From positions 62,001 to 126,000 of the forward strand of contig NZ_MUNR01000005.1 of NCBI RefSeq assembly GCF_002001045.1: a stretch of DNA of 64,000 nt, in the 5' to 3' direction. Shown here one piece after another: positions 33,296-43,462 of the stretch. Position numbers and translations under genes: made by a program. The notes below the pieces were generated by a model. The model was given only the letters and a program-made list of their open reading frames with translations, did no database searches and was not told the origin of the DNA. The stretch comes from Rhodanobacter sp. C01. Its GTDB lineage: Bacteria; Pseudomonadota; Gammaproteobacteria; Xanthomonadales; Rhodanobacteraceae. Every line of letters begins with the position of its first letter. Within the stretch, counting starts at the first letter, position 1.

Positions 33296-34198
33296 TCACT
33301 TTGTACTTGCGAGCCGGGCGAAAGCTGCAGGCGAGGCGTTTTCAAAACGATCCACCAGCAGTTTCACGAAAGCGGTCACACGGGTGCTTACATGCCTGTG
33401 CGAGGGATACAACGCCCAGACTTCGATGCGGCGGTCAGCGAGCGTGCCCCAGTCGATCAGCCGGCCGGCGTCGATATCAGCCTGCACCAGCGAGCGCGGC
33501 ATGGCGGCGGCGCCCACGCCTGCGAGTACCGCATCGTGGATCATCGCCATCGACGACAGGCGCAGCACGGTATGAGTGGCGATGGTCAGCACACTGCGTG
33601 TGCGGCTGAGCTGCCAGGGCGCGTCGACCGGCGCATGGGGCAGGGTGATGGCCGGCACGGCGACATGACGCTGCCTTGCCGGTCTGGGCAGGGATGGGGC
33701 CGCCACGACGGCCAGCACGTCGCGCAGGAAGCAGCGCCCGGCCAGGTCGGTCGAGGGGTCCGGATTGGCACGGATGATCAGGTCGAAGTCGTCGTCCACC
33801 GGATCGACAAAACGATCTTCGGCGATCACTTCCAGTTGCACGCCGGGATAGGCCAGGGCGTAGTCGGCGGCGATGCGGCCCAGGCCGCGCTGACCGAACA
33901 GCACGGGCGCGCTGATGCGCAGCCGGCCGCGCGGCGTGCTGATGCCTCGCCGCAACACTTCGCCGACTTCATCGAGGTGTTCCAGCAGCGACTGTGTCTG
34001 GTCCTGCAGCTCGCGTCCTTCCCCGGTGAGACGCAACTCATGGCCGCCACGTTCGAACAGGCGTACGCCGAGCGTGTCCTCGAGCTGGCGCACCCGGCGT
34101 GAGAGCGTGGCCTTGGGACGGCCAGTAATGCGTGCGGCGCGACCGACGCCACCATGTCGTGCCACCGCGTTGAAGTCGGCCAGGGCGAGGAGGTCCAT
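33296..34198 (-). CDS. LysR family transcriptional regulator
   Basis: A 300-residue LysR regulator. The N-terminal helix-turn-helix is HGGVGRAARITGRPKATLSR, with RVRQLEDTLGVRLFERGGHE; the rest is the periplasmic-binding-protein-like effector domain. It is divergent from the NmrA-like SDR gene, 113 bases away, and very likely controls it. The ATG at 34198 has GGTGG upstream. Confidence 0.9.
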   Translation of the reverse strand: MDLLALADFNAVARHGGVGRAARITGRPKATLSRRVRQLEDTLGVRLFERGGHELRLTGEGRELQDQTQSLLEHLDEVGEVLRRGISTPRGRLRISAPVLFGQRGLGRIAADYALAYPGVQLEVIAEDRFVDPVDDDFDLIIRANPDPSTDLAGRCFLRDVLAVVAAPSLPRPARQRHVAVPAITLPHAPVDAPWQLSRTRSVLTIATHTVLRLSSMAMIHDAVLAGVGAAAMPRSLVQADIDAGRLIDWGTLADRRIEVWALYPSHRHVSTRVTAFVKLLVDRFENASPAAFARLASTK

Positions 34199-34311
34199 GG
34201 GTGTTCCACCAGTGAGACGAGATGTCCAGATTATGCGGCTATCGGTGACATTCATGAAACATCAGGATGGCGCCACAGAACACGTCATCCCCACCACTGA
34301 AGGAGATACCC

Positions 34312-35190
34312 ATGAACATTCTCGTTACTGGCAGCACCGGCACGATCGGCAGCCTTGTCGTTCGCGGACTGGTCGCACAAGGTGTCGGCGTGCGTGCGTT
34401 GACGCGCGACCCGGAAAAGGTGTCGTTTCCCGAAGGCGTCACCGCCGTCAGGGGCGACATGACCGACATCCCCTCGATGCGTGCGGCGTTGAAGGATGTC
34501 GACGCGCTGTTCCTTCTCAATGCCGTGGTTGCCGATGAAGTGACCCAGGCCATCAGCACCCTGAGCCTGGCACGCGAGGCTGGCATCGAGCGCATCGTCT
34601 ATCTGTCGGTGCTCAACAGCGATACCTACACCGATGTGCCGCATTTCACCGGCAAGTACACGGTGGAACGGATGATCGAGCAGTTCGACCTGCCGGTGAC
34701 CGTGCTGCGCCCGTCCTATTTCATGCAGAACGACGCCATGCTCAAGGATGGATTGATGAAGCATGGCCGCTACGGCATGCCCATCGGCGATGTCGGCGTG
34801 TCGATGGTCGATGTGCGTGACATTGCGGAGATCGCCGTGGCCTCCTTGCTGCGCCGCGTCCGTGCGCCGGCGCCGCTGCCACGTGAGGTGATCGAGATCA
34901 CCGGGCCGGACGCGCTGACCAGCGATGCGCTGGCGACAATCTGGTCCGGCGTGCTCGGCAAGCCGGTCACCCATGGTGGCAATGATCTCGACGCATACGA
35001 GGGTTTCATGGCGAGTGTCATGCCGTCATGGTCGGCCTACGATCTGCGTCTGATGCTCTCGCGCTTTCATGTCGATGGCATGCTGGGCAAATCCCACGCC
35101 GTCGACGTCCTCACCGGTCTGCTCGGGCATCCGCCGCGTCGCTATCGCGATTTCGCCGGCGAACTGGCGAAGACCTGGCAGGTGAGTTGA
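34312..35190 (+). CDS. NmrA-like NAD(P)-binding SDR protein
   Basis: A 292-residue atypical SDR of the NmrA/quinone-reductase-2 type: MNILVTGSTGTIGSLVV, LTRDPEKVSF, LFLLNAVVADEV. It lacks the classical YxxxK pair and may act as a redox sensor or quinone reductase. AAGGAG lies seven bases before the ATG. It is divergent from the LysR gene. Confidence 0.88.
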   Translation: MNILVTGSTGTIGSLVVRGLVAQGVGVRALTRDPEKVSFPEGVTAVRGDMTDIPSMRAALKDVDALFLLNAVVADEVTQAISTLSLAREAGIERIVYLSVLNSDTYTDVPHFTGKYTVERMIEQFDLPVTVLRPSYFMQNDAMLKDGLMKHGRYGMPIGDVGVSMVDVRDIAEIAVASLLRRVRAPAPLPREVIEITGPDALTSDALATIWSGVLGKPVTHGGNDLDAYEGFMASVMPSWSAYDLRLMLSRFHVDGMLGKSHAVDVLTGLLGHPPRRYRDFAGELAKTWQVS

Positions 35191-35488
35191 TCAGTATCCA
35201 GGGGTGGCGGGCACGGTCGACGCTGGCAAGGTCTGCCACCTCTTTCCAATGCCTGGAGCCACATCCCGGCCGTTCCGCGCAAAGGTAGCACCGCGGCATT
35301 TCTGCGCCACATTCCGGGCTGGATTTGCCGGGCCGGAAATTGGCAATCTGGGAGGAGGCACGGCCCATTCATGGCGCCATTTCGGAGAGCGTGAAAGGAA
35401 GCGGCATTCCTGGCGGGTTCCCACCTGCGGGAACCCCCATGTCACTCAAGCCCGACTTTGGGCATGCTGTGCGAAAACCAGGTCATCG
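35191..35488. other. 298-base gap with a small palindrome
   Basis: GGGTTCCC (35415-35422) and GGGAACCC (35429-35436) form a perfect 8-bp hairpin with a six-base loop, about 55 bases before the GNAT start. No gene is seen. Confidence 0.5.
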
Positions 35489-35995
35489 ATGCTGCTCCGC
35501 GACGCCACTCCTGCCGACTTCCCCGCGATCCTCGCCCTCAACGAGGCTTTCGTGGCGGTGCTGAGTCCGCTGGATGCTGCGCGCCTGGCGCAACTGCACG
35601 CACAGTCGGCATTGCATCGCGTGATCGAGCATGACGGCCGGATCGAGGCGTTCCTGCTCGCCTTCCGCGAGGGCGCGGACTATGACGGAGCGAACTACCA
35701 GTGGTTTGCGCAGCGCCATGCGCGCTTCCTGTATGTGGATCGCATCGTGGTTGGCGGCACCGTGCAGGCACGCGGTGCAGGCAGCCGGCTCTACCGTGAT
35801 GCCTGCGCGCTGGCGTCACGTGACGCGGTGCCGTTCATCACCTGCGAGTTCGACATCGAGCCGCCCAATACGGCGTCCCGCCGCTTCCATGCCAGGTTCG
35901 GATTCCGCGAAGTCGGCCAGCGGCAGCTCGATGGTGGCAAGGTCGTCTCCATGCAGGCGCTTGATGTCGCAACAGCATCCACCCGGACAGGGTGA
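35489..35995 (+). CDS. GNAT acetyltransferase
   Basis: A 168-residue GNAT enzyme: MLLRDATPADFPAILALNEA at the start, YVDRIVVGGTVQARGAGSRL (motif A, where the acetyl-CoA loop is Q-A-R-G-A-G) and NTASRRFHARFGFREVGQRQ (motif B). The acceptor is unknown. It is not part of the cassette array; no attC lies near it. The ribosome site is weak (AGG). Confidence 0.87.
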   Translation: MLLRDATPADFPAILALNEAFVAVLSPLDAARLAQLHAQSALHRVIEHDGRIEAFLLAFREGADYDGANYQWFAQRHARFLYVDRIVVGGTVQARGAGSRLYRDACALASRDAVPFITCEFDIEPPNTASRRFHARFGFREVGQRQLDGGKVVSMQALDVATASTRTG

Positions 35996-36133
35996 ATCGG
36001 CACAGGTTTGACGAACCCTGCCGGAGTTTCATCTTCATTCCTCGCCCGAGACTGTGGCGATGGGCATTGCGGCTCATGGGTCGATTTGCAGGCATACTGC
36101 GACGGCGATCGGAATGCCGAAGGGAACGCAAGC

Positions 36134-36436
36134 ATGTCACTTACATGGACCATCCTGGGGACGATCTCCCAGCTGCTGCTGGCGTACCTCCTGTTCATGG
36201 TCGTGGTCTTTTCGGCAACCGGCATCGGCAACGATGACCCGCTCGGCAAGCTCCAGCTCAATATCCTGAATCTTTCGATGTACGTCCTGCCGGCCCTGTG
36301 TGCCGCGAGTGCGGGTATCGTGGTGTATCTGCACCGGCATGGCGGCAGCGCTGCGTCTTACTGGTGGTACGCGATGCCACTGGTCGCGACGGTGCTGTAT
36401 CTGGTCTATGCCTTGATGCTGGGCAATCGCTCGTAG
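36134..36436 (+). CDS. Small integral membrane protein
   Basis: A 100-residue protein with three hydrophobic segments (LLLAYLLFMVVVFSATGIG; MYVLPALCAASAGIVVYL; AMPLVATVLYLVYALML). No family recognised. AAGGGA lies about nine bases before the ATG at 36134. Confidence 0.7.
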   Translation: MSLTWTILGTISQLLLAYLLFMVVVFSATGIGNDDPLGKLQLNILNLSMYVLPALCAASAGIVVYLHRHGGSAASYWWYAMPLVATVLYLVYALMLGNRS

Positions 36437-36535
36437 CGTTTTGCCGGCGGCTGACAGGAACCCGTTTCAACAGACGGTACTGGATTGCGCAATGGATCCG
36501 CACGGCCTCATTCGAGTATCAGCCAGGAGATTGAT

Positions 36536-37063
36536 GTGAACAAGTTTGCCGTTTCGACGATCGTGGTTCCGATGCTGATCGCGTTCAGGCTTTCCGCGGC
36601 ACCTGCCGCAGCCTCGCAACCCGATCCGTCGCCAGCGGCAGATGCCCTGTTCGACAAGATAGCCGCACTCGATACGGCTGTGTTCGACGCATTCAATCAC
36701 TGCAGCGTGCCGGAGCAGCTTCAGCGGCACGCCAGTTATTTTGCACCCGATGTCGAGTTCTATCACGACCAGGGCGGTGTCACCTGGACGCGTCAGGCGA
36801 TGATTGCCAAGACGGCGCAGAACGTGTGCGGCCATTTCCGTCGCGAGCTGGTGCCGGGCAGCCTCAAGGTCTACCCGATCAAGGATTTCGGCGCGATCGA
36901 ACAGGGCGTGCACCGCTTCTGCCAGTTCAAGACGGGTGACTGCGATGGCATGGCCGACTTTGTCATCGTCTGGCGCCATCAGGGCGACCAGTGGCAGATC
37001 ACCCGCGTGCTCAGCTATGGCCATCACCCAGTCCATGAATCGACGCAAGCGCCCGGAAAATAG
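36536..37063 (+). CDS. Exported NTF2-like (DUF4440-type) protein
   Basis: A 175-residue exported protein. A hydrophobic N-terminus (STIVVPMLIAFRLSAAPAAA) is followed by an NTF2-like domain: LDTAVFDAFNHCSVPEQLQR, YFAPDVEFYHDQGGVTWTR, and a C-terminal WQITRVLSYGHHPV. The function is unknown. The start is the GTG at 36536, with AGGAG six bases upstream. Confidence 0.8.
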   Translation: MNKFAVSTIVVPMLIAFRLSAAPAAASQPDPSPAADALFDKIAALDTAVFDAFNHCSVPEQLQRHASYFAPDVEFYHDQGGVTWTRQAMIAKTAQNVCGHFRRELVPGSLKVYPIKDFGAIEQGVHRFCQFKTGDCDGMADFVIVWRHQGDQWQITRVLSYGHHPVHESTQAPGK

Positions 37064-37219
37064 CCGGCACGACGTGGCTCGAAACTTGTTCTTCAAGGAT
37101 GATGCCGAGCGCATTCCCGGAGCCATGAGGAACCGTGGGAGTGTAACTAGTCAGGTAGCCTGCCTCCGTAGGTTCGGCTACGTTTGAAGCTCTTCATCTT
37201 CAGGCGAGGGGAGTCGTCC

Positions 37220-38563
<1,344 letters not shown>

Positions 38564-38627
38564 GCGGTTGACCAGAGTGCGCAGTGGCTCGGCCGCTGCG
38601 TCGTGCGTTCGATGAGGATATGCGTGA

Positions 38628-39242
38628 ATGGATGATCGTCTGCCGCCTGCTTCCGTCAGTACAGCCGGCTCCGACCATGGGGACGCCGCAGGGACAGACG
38701 GCGGCAGGACTGGCCTGATGCGCATGTATGCCTGGCTGGGCGTGCTCATGTTGCTGATTTTTTCGTGGTGTGTTTCGGCCGACTGCTATTTCAGCGCCGC
38801 TACCTATCGGGTGGCGGCGTGGTCCATGGCGGTCTTCGCGATGCTCGGGATGCTGCTGTTCGCACGCTTCCTGCGCCGGAATCACTACACCCTGCAAATG
38901 CGGGCGGGACCGCGCAGGCTCACGACGATGGAAATCCCCTTTCATGTCGTGATGATGGGCTGCCTTGTCGGCTGGATGTGCTGGCTTGGCTTCTACGCAC
39001 TGCTCGGCTTGCTGGTTTTCGCAAGCTCCCGCACCCCTTCGTCCATGCTGACGCAGCTGGAGGTCTCCCATACCGGTGGTCGTTGCGGAACCAGCTACGC
39101 GTTCTACGACCCTTTCCTTCAGCGCAGGGTGGGCGACTGCGGCTTGCCCTACTGGGGTGCGCGATCCGGCGACAATGTCAGTGTCACGCTGGAACGCGGG
39201 CCGCTGGGCATGCATCTTGATCGTGTGAAGCGGCAGCCGTAG
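38628..39242 (+). CDS. Membrane protein of unknown function
   Basis: A 204-residue protein with three membrane helices (MYAWLGVLMLLIFSWCVSA; WSMAVFAMLGMLLFARFL; MGCLVGWMCWLGFYALLGLL) and a C-terminal extracytoplasmic part with two Cys (GGRCGTSYAF, RVGDCGLPYW), which may form a disulfide. No family recognised. Confidence 0.65.
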   Translation: MDDRLPPASVSTAGSDHGDAAGTDGGRTGLMRMYAWLGVLMLLIFSWCVSADCYFSAATYRVAAWSMAVFAMLGMLLFARFLRRNHYTLQMRAGPRRLTTMEIPFHVVMMGCLVGWMCWLGFYALLGLLVFASSRTPSSMLTQLEVSHTGGRCGTSYAFYDPFLQRRVGDCGLPYWGARSGDNVSVTLERGPLGMHLDRVKRQP

Positions 39243-39310
39243 AGGGCAAGGTTTGTCCCTGCTGCGTTTGCCTGCTTGCCGCCTTCAATCCAGACCTCCC
39301 AGGTGGCCTT

Positions 39311-39808
39311 TCACGGTGTTTGCGTGACCGGGCTGCCGGCGAATGTCAGCGTCTGGCCATCGTCGGCCGTCAAGGTGAGCAGCGGCATGTTGCCCTTGCC
39401 CGACAGAATCAGGGTCGGCGTGCTGCGCAGCACGGCTGTGATGGTGGACTCGCGTTGCATCAGGGTTTGGTCATGGCAGGCCATCATGGTATGCATCATC
39501 TGTGCGACCTGGAGATGATCCTCGACGATGAGGTAGCTGCCGCCGATGCCGTTGCAGGCGTTGCGCACCCTGACCCTGCCATCGGCGAAATCGAGCTGCA
39601 GCGGCCTGTCCGGCAGCCCGAACAGGGCATCGAGACGCTTGCCGCTGTTGTCGACGGCATCGTGCAATTGCCAGTGATAACGCGTGAGCATCTCCGGCAA
39701 GGTCGATGCGTGCGAGCTGTCGGGGACGGGTGGGGCTGCATGCGCGGGAGACGCCGACAGCATCGCGCAGGCGACGAGGACGAGCGACAGCAGCGGGAAG
39801 ATTTTCAT
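39311..39808 (-). CDS. Exported META-domain (HslJ-like) protein
   Basis: A 165-residue exported protein. The signal peptide ends near SPAHA. The META domain is seen in YHWQLHDAVDNSG, NACNGIGGSYLIVEDHLQVA, TMMACHDQTLMQRESTITAV and LTLTADDGQTLTFAG, with the two Cys typical of the family. HslJ-like proteins are linked to heat shock and antibiotic resistance. AAGGAGG sits seven bases before the ATG. A terminator-like hairpin lies 77 bases upstream on the same strand. Confidence 0.87.
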   Translation of the reverse strand: MKIFPLLSLVLVACAMLSASPAHAAPPVPDSSHASTLPEMLTRYHWQLHDAVDNSGKRLDALFGLPDRPLQLDFADGRVRVRNACNGIGGSYLIVEDHLQVAQMMHTMMACHDQTLMQRESTITAVLRSTPTLILSGKGNMPLLTLTADDGQTLTFAGSPVTQTP

Positions 39809-39884
39809 GGTGTGACCTCCTTGCAACTGATTCAAGCAGCTCGGGCGTGAACAGGATTTGACGGACATGGCGAACAACGGGCAC

Positions 39885-39918
39885 AAAAAAGCCGCGCCGG
39901 GCTTGCGCCTGACGCGGC
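39885..39918 (-). terminator. Rho-independent terminator (minus strand)
   Basis: On the minus strand GCCGCG pairs with CGCGGC, followed by six T. It lies between TrmO (stop 40194) and the META gene (start 39808). It may end the TrmO transcript or act as an attenuator ahead of the META gene. Confidence 0.65.
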
Positions 39919-40193
39919 AAGAGGTTTGAACCGACCACTGCCGGGAAGTCGGGAGCCGTCGTCGGAGGGTTCCGTCGGGGCGAAGCAAAAATAGCGGGGA
40001 CTTGTCTCAGCGGTTGAGAAGAGGGCATCTGCATCATCGACCGATCAGATGATCGCCGTATGACAGGCCGATACCCCCGGAAGATCAGGGGTGTCTGGGC
40101 TGCCGAGCGGCGCATTTTCAGGTGTGCCGGCGTATTACTCTCGCGTCCTTTGCCCAGCGGAGAGGGGGCGATTCGGCGGTGATGCTGCGATGC
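39919..40193. other. Untranslated stretch before the terminator
   Basis: About 275 bases between TrmO and the terminator with no recognised gene. A GGTTCAAACC near 39926 on the minus strand recalls a T-arm, but no tRNA fold fits. Confidence 0.4.
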
Positions 40194-40763
40194 TCAGCGG
40201 CCTGGAGTGGAGCGTGGCCGGCGTGGCCCCGGCGCAGAGTGACGACCCTGCGCTGCGTCGATGCCGTCGATCCACCCGGCGCGCGATCCCGGGAATGCGT
40301 CGGCGTAGGGCACATACGGCTTGATGTCGAGGATCGGCGTGCCGTCGAGCAGGTCCATGCCGCGCACGCGCAGGGCATGATCTTCGACGGCGACCAGTTC
40401 GACGGCGGACAGGCCGATCGCGTTCGGCCGGTGTGGCGAACGGGTGGCCAGTACGCTGCGCTTGCCGCCACCACGCGGAGGTCGTACCTCGGCCTTCCAG
40501 CCTTCGCTGCGATGGAACACGAACACCAGCCAGATGCGCTCAAAGCCGGCAAGATCGCGGAACGCCACCGCCGGAAAATCAGCCGCAAACTCGATGATCG
40601 CCTCGGCCGCTGCACCGGTTTCGGTGCCTTCCACCACGGTGGGCTGGTGCGGCGCGTCGATGCGCCGCGCATACGGCGAACGCACGTGGGCGATCGGCTG
40701 GCAGGAGAACGTGGGGGTATCGTGCATGGTGGTCACGCGAGGCGGGATGGCGGCATTATCCAT
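40194..40763 (-). CDS. trmO: TrmO (TsaA) tRNA methyltransferase
   Basis: A 189-residue protein of the TsaA/TrmO family, which methylates N6-threonylcarbamoyladenosine-37 of tRNA using SAM. Family blocks are IAHVRSPYARRIDAPHQPTV, LAGFERIWLVFVFHRSEGWK, RSVLATRSPHRPNAIGLSAV and LDIKPYVPYADAFP. The C-terminal extension domain of E. coli TrmO is missing, as in the short family members. The start is uncertain between 40763 and 40727. Confidence 0.87.
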   Translation of the reverse strand: MDNAAIPPRVTTMHDTPTFSCQPIAHVRSPYARRIDAPHQPTVVEGTETGAAAEAIIEFAADFPAVAFRDLAGFERIWLVFVFHRSEGWKAEVRPPRGGGKRSVLATRSPHRPNAIGLSAVELVAVEDHALRVRGMDLLDGTPILDIKPYVPYADAFPGSRAGWIDGIDAAQGRHSAPGPRRPRSTPGR

Positions 40764-40814
40764 CTTCGTACTTCGTTCCACGGCTTTATCCACCTAATTA
40801 CTGTCGAGGGCGCC

Positions 40815-41189
40815 ATGAAATACCTGGTCATGATCTATTGCGACGACACCCTGCTGGACGCGTTGCCGGAGGGCGAGTTCGACACGATGATGCATGGCTG
40901 CTTCATGCATGCAGACGTACTGCAGCAGCAAGGCCATCTGCACGATTCGCAGCAGCTGGAGGCGCCGGCCACGGCGAAGACACTTCGAGTGCGCAACAAC
41001 CGCGTCAGCGTGGTCGACGGGCCATTCGCCGAGACCAAGGAATACCTGGGCGGTTTCAACCTGATCGAAGCTGACAGCATGGACGAGGCGGTGCGGATTG
41101 CTGCGGAGTTTCCGTGGTCGCGCACCGGCGCGATCGAGATTCGCCCGGTGCGCGACATGGCGGTAGTACGGCGCCGGGTGGGTGCGTGA
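40815..41189 (+). CDS. YCII-related (DGPF) domain protein
   Basis: A 124-residue protein of the YCII/DGPF family: MKYLVMIYCDDTLLDALPEG, then VVDGPFAETKEYLGGFNLIE, a ferredoxin-like dimeric fold. Such genes often neighbour ECF sigma factors, but none is seen here. The ATG has GAGGG nearby. Confidence 0.88.
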   Translation: MKYLVMIYCDDTLLDALPEGEFDTMMHGCFMHADVLQQQGHLHDSQQLEAPATAKTLRVRNNRVSVVDGPFAETKEYLGGFNLIEADSMDEAVRIAAEFPWSRTGAIEIRPVRDMAVVRRRVGA

Positions 41190-41256
41190 TGACGGATGCT
41201 TCCCCCGCGGTGGCGGACACGTCACCATGCGGCTCCTGCCCGACCGTGATCCACCC

Positions 41257-41790
41257 ATGAATCCATCCGACGACGATTATGATGCCGAGCGCGAATTCGA
41301 CGATGTCGATGAGGACTCGGTCGAGGCAAAGGTCTGGCAGCTGCTGCTGCTGATCAATCCCGGCGACGAGGAAACGGCGCTGCTGCAGTTCAATGACTAT
41401 CGCGAGGCGATGGCCGACGTCGATGCCGACGAGGTCGAACCGATCGAAGTGATCGGCCGGGTGATCGACTGGCGTTCCGGCTTCATCGTGGGCACGCATG
41501 ACCTGCGCTCGTTGGTGCAGGCGATCGACGAGCTGTCCTCGCGCTGGAATTTGTCGGTGGACTGGAACGGCGATCCGGACGATGACGAGTTCTTCGATGA
41601 CCTGGATGCGGCCGAACTGTTCTCGATCGCCTACGACCGCCTGGCCGAGTTCGGCTATACGCTGTGGGCGTGGGAAACCGACAGCGACACCTATGCCGGC
41701 TGGATGACGCTGACCCGTGACGGCGAGCCGCTGCGCGAGCTGGCCACGGCGCTGGGCATCAACCTGCGGCTGGGCAGCGAAGTGAGCTGA
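41257..41790 (+). CDS. Acidic DUF6630-type protein
   Basis: A 177-residue, strongly acidic soluble protein (NPSDDDYDAEREFDDVDEDS), with a body like the DUF6630 family: VIGRVIDWRSGFIVGTHDLR and FGYTLWAWETDSDTYAGWMT. Function unknown. The start at 41257 is chosen; earlier starts in the frame are possible. Confidence 0.72.
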   Translation: MNPSDDDYDAEREFDDVDEDSVEAKVWQLLLLINPGDEETALLQFNDYREAMADVDADEVEPIEVIGRVIDWRSGFIVGTHDLRSLVQAIDELSSRWNLSVDWNGDPDDDEFFDDLDAAELFSIAYDRLAEFGYTLWAWETDSDTYAGWMTLTRDGEPLRELATALGINLRLGSEVS

Positions 41791-41856
41791 GGCGCACGGC
41801 ACCGTGCTGCCGTGAGGTTAGTATCCCGTTCTTGTCCATTTCCGGGAGCATCATCG

Positions 41857-42624
41857 ATGCGTCGCTTTTCGCGCTGGTGCCGGCATTGGCGTGGCATGAC
41901 CCTGCTGGCCGTGCTGGTGCTGCTTGCCGCCTGCGCGCAGGTGCCTGCCCGCAATCCGCTGGCGACTTGGGTGCCGTCGTCGAATCACGACGAGCGTCGG
42001 GCCCAGCTGATCGTGCTGCATTTCACCGAGCAGTCATCGGTGCAGAAGAGCCTGGATACGCTGCGCAGCGGCAACAGCGAAGGCCCGGTCAGCTCGCACT
42101 ATCTGATCGGCCAGGACGGGCACATCTATCAGCTGGTCGCCGATGCGCAGCGCGCATGGCATGCGGGGGCGGGACGTTGGGGCACGATTACCGATGTGAA
42201 CTCCGCTTCCATCGGCATCGAACTGGACAATGACGGCCACTCGCCTTTTGCGCCGGCACAAATCGACAGCCTGTTGCGCCTGCTGGCTGACCTCACCGAC
42301 CGCCTGCGCATCCCGCGCACGCAGATCGTCGGTCACGAGGATTTTGCGCCCACGCGCAGAAACGATCCCGGTCCGCTGTTTCCGTGGAAGCAACTGGCCG
42401 ATGCCGGCTTCGGACTGTGGCCACAGGGCACCTTGATCGATCCTCCTGCCGGCTTCGATCCCTGGATGGCGCTGGGGGAGGTCGGCTATCCGCTGGATGA
42501 CCGCAACGCCGCCGTGCATGCGTTCCATCATCATTACCGCGGCATCGAGGGTGACACGCTCGATGCACAGGACTTGCGCATCCTGTATGCGCTGACCCGC
42601 CAGATTGAACGGGCCGATGGTTGA
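41857..42624 (+). CDS. N-acetylmuramoyl-L-alanine amidase lipoprotein (AmiD-like)
   Basis: A 255-residue outer-membrane-type lipoprotein. The lipobox is LLAAC (about residue 26). The amidase_2 (PGRP-like) zinc domain shows VLHFTEQSSVQKSLDTL (zinc His), SSHYLIGQDGHIYQLV, AWHAGAGRWG and VGHEDFAPTRRNDPGPLFPW. This matches AmiD, which cleaves the amide link between muramic acid and the stem peptide in muropeptides. GGGAG lies upstream of the ATG. Confidence 0.9.
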   Translation: MRRFSRWCRHWRGMTLLAVLVLLAACAQVPARNPLATWVPSSNHDERRAQLIVLHFTEQSSVQKSLDTLRSGNSEGPVSSHYLIGQDGHIYQLVADAQRAWHAGAGRWGTITDVNSASIGIELDNDGHSPFAPAQIDSLLRLLADLTDRLRIPRTQIVGHEDFAPTRRNDPGPLFPWKQLADAGFGLWPQGTLIDPPAGFDPWMALGEVGYPLDDRNAAVHAFHHHYRGIEGDTLDAQDLRILYALTRQIERADG

Positions 42625-42685
42625 TTGCCGCCGCTGGATGGCAGTCACGCGTTAAAATCATCAGCTCTGCGACAAGGCCTCCAGC

Positions 42686-43399
42686 ATGCTCCAGCTTATC
42701 GGTTTCGACGGTGACGACACGTTGTGGCACAGCGAGGGTTATTACCAGCATGCGAATGCGGAGTTCGCGCTGGTCGTCGGGCGCTATGTGGATCTGGGCG
42801 ACCGGCAGGTGCACGACAGAATGCTGGCGACCGAGCAACGCAATCTCAAACTGTTCGGCTACGGCGCGAAGGGCATGGCGTTGTCGATGGTGGAGACCGC
42901 GATCACGGTCACGGCCGGCCGCATCACGGCGGCCGATATCCATCGGCTGATCGAGGTGGGCAAGGACGTGTTGCAGCATCCGGTGGAATTGCTGCCCGGC
43001 ATCCGCGAGGCGGTCGAGGCGGTGGCGCAGCATCACGCGGTGGTGTTGATCACGAAAGGCGACTTGTTCCATCAGGAAAAGAAGGTCGCGCAATCAGGTC
43101 TGGCCGAGTTGTTCCGCCGCATCGAGATCGTCTCGGAGAAGAACGCCGATACCTACCGGCGTGTGCTGGCCGAGTTCAAGCTGCAGCCGGCACAGTTCGC
43201 GATGGTCGGAAATTCGCTGCGCTCGGATATCGAACCGGTGGTGCGCCTGGGTGGTTGGGGCGTGCACCTGCCGTATCACGTGACCTGGGCGCATGAGCTG
43301 GAGCACGATCTCGGCACCGGCCATCCGCATGTGATCACGGCGGATACGCCATCGGCGATTCCGGAAGCAGTGGCACAGTTGCGCGAAAGGGCGGCTTGA
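42686..43399 (+). CDS. HAD superfamily hydrolase
   Basis: A 237-residue HAD hydrolase. Motif I is GFDGDDTLW (nucleophile and general acid Asp), motif II lies in VVLITKGD, and motif IV in MVGNSLRSDIEPVVRLGGWG. It is probably a phosphatase acting on a small phosphorylated metabolite; the cap is helical. It stands 61 bases after the amidase gene. Confidence 0.9.
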   Translation: MLQLIGFDGDDTLWHSEGYYQHANAEFALVVGRYVDLGDRQVHDRMLATEQRNLKLFGYGAKGMALSMVETAITVTAGRITAADIHRLIEVGKDVLQHPVELLPGIREAVEAVAQHHAVVLITKGDLFHQEKKVAQSGLAELFRRIEIVSEKNADTYRRVLAEFKLQPAQFAMVGNSLRSDIEPVVRLGGWGVHLPYHVTWAHELEHDLGTGHPHVITADTPSAIPEAVAQLRERAA

Positions 43400-43462
43400 A
43401 TCGCGCACTGCGCGTGAGCATGGTTGCCATCACCCATTTCCATTGATTCGGAGCGCCACGCC

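Noticed and set aside
35415..35436. The GGGTTCCC/GGGAACCC hairpin as a terminator
   Set aside because: No T-run follows; it is noted only as a palindrome.
39900..40000. A T-arm-like GGTTCAAACC on the minus strand as a tRNA gene
   Set aside because: No acceptor stem or anticodon arm can be placed around it.
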